Assembly: GCF_003265325.1 (NCBI RefSeq)
Contig: NZ_QGNX01000003.1
Location: 186,001-250,000 of the forward strand
Length of the DNA: 64,000 nucleotides
DNA from: Oceanibium sediminis
Lineage (GTDB): Bacteria > Pseudomonadota > Alphaproteobacteria > Rhodobacterales > Rhodobacteraceae
Direction of reading: 5' to 3'
Position 1 is the stretch's first letter. Every line of letters starts with the position of its first letter. Of the stretch, positions 63,788 through 64,000 are shown one piece after another. Position numbers and translations under genes: made by a program. Under the pieces are notes generated by a model. That model worked only from the letters and a program-made list of their open reading frames with translations, was not told where the DNA came from and made no database searches.

Positions 63788-64000
63788 CACCGGGGGGCCG
63801 TCGGCCTTTATGTGCGCAGTGCCGCCAAAAGAATAACGCCCCCTAGCCGGGGGACGTTTCGAAAAGGACGTGTACCGACACAACTCGAACGCTTGGTCCC
63901 GTACGCAACCTGCCTCGTTACTGTTCGCTGGCAGCGCCAGCCCATTCAAATTCCTGATGAATGCGCCTTATAAGGGGGTAGTGGGGCCAGAATATGGCAT
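63788..64000. other. Gene-free end of the window
   Basis: 213 bases with no coding signal in either strand. A small stem (CCCCC 63839-63843, GGGGG 63849-63853) may be the aldolase terminator. Composition becomes less GC-rich toward the end; nothing else recognised. Confidence 0.5.

Overview
The window is high-GC chromosomal DNA from an alphaproteobacterium, most likely the Rhodobacterales (roseobacter group). The reasons are the gene families (TRAP transporters, M81 peptidase, GS-like ligases), the heavy use of ATGA/GTGA stop-start overlaps and TTG/GTG starts, and a yidC, MOSC, engB, argB block of the kind found in that order. This is inference from content; no rRNA or tRNA lies in the window. 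I saw no insertion sequences, prophage genes or CRISPR arrays.

Layout. (1) 1-4254, minus: an ABC importer of the FbpABC/AfuABC type (binding protein, double permease, ATPase), whose last gene overlaps the start of a RapZ-like P-loop gene cut by the window edge. (2) 4747-6102, minus: glutamate dehydrogenase. (3) 6340-12391: a copper-handling island with a CueR-type regulator, DUF411 protein, two cytochromes c, a SHOCT protein, a COG0701 permease and a P1B copper ATPase. It is read from two back-to-back promoters, both with the 19-bp spacer typical of MerR-family control. (4) 12419-19465: an RpiR regulator divergent from a TRAP transporter, M81 peptidase, DSD1/D-threonine-aldolase-like PLP enzyme and RidA, which looks like a D-amino-acid or unusual amino-acid pathway. 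(5) 20067-36398, plus: a 16-kb run of 14 genes. It holds a dipeptide-type ABC importer with a half-degenerate fused ATPase, a DeoR regulator, a carbamoylase-type amidohydrolase, an IMPase-like phosphatase, N-formylglutamate amidohydrolase, a glutamine-synthetase-like ligase, an aldehyde dehydrogenase, an iron alcohol dehydrogenase, an amidase and two choline-kinase/APH-like kinases. It ends at a strong bidirectional terminator. (6) 36472-44295: a dual-specificity-type phosphatase, a LacI regulator, and a second FbpABC/AfuABC-type importer followed by two IMPase-family phosphatases. Three TTGCAC-N4-GTGCAA operators link these units. (7) 44910-51962: FKBP isomerase and housekeeping genes (sixA-like, ferredoxin-like, argB, SPOR lipoprotein, engB, acetyltransferase, MOSC, yidC). 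(8) 52060-59107, minus: a TRAP transporter followed by a second GS-ALDH-ADH set in the same order as in region 5. (9) 59234-63787: a glycosyltransferase-TPR protein, a 3-hydroxyisobutyrate-dehydrogenase-like enzyme and an HpcH/HpaI aldolase.

How it may work together. The repeated GS-like ligase, aldehyde dehydrogenase and iron alcohol dehydrogenase set, each time beside its own importer, suggests catabolism of amines or amino alcohols through gamma-glutamyl intermediates, with hydrolases in region 5 to release the product. Region 6 looks like uptake and dephosphorylation of a phosphorylated organic compound under one LacI regulator. Both are hypotheses built on family knowledge and gene order. 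The 16-kb operon with its paralogous partner is the best candidate here for an undescribed pathway.
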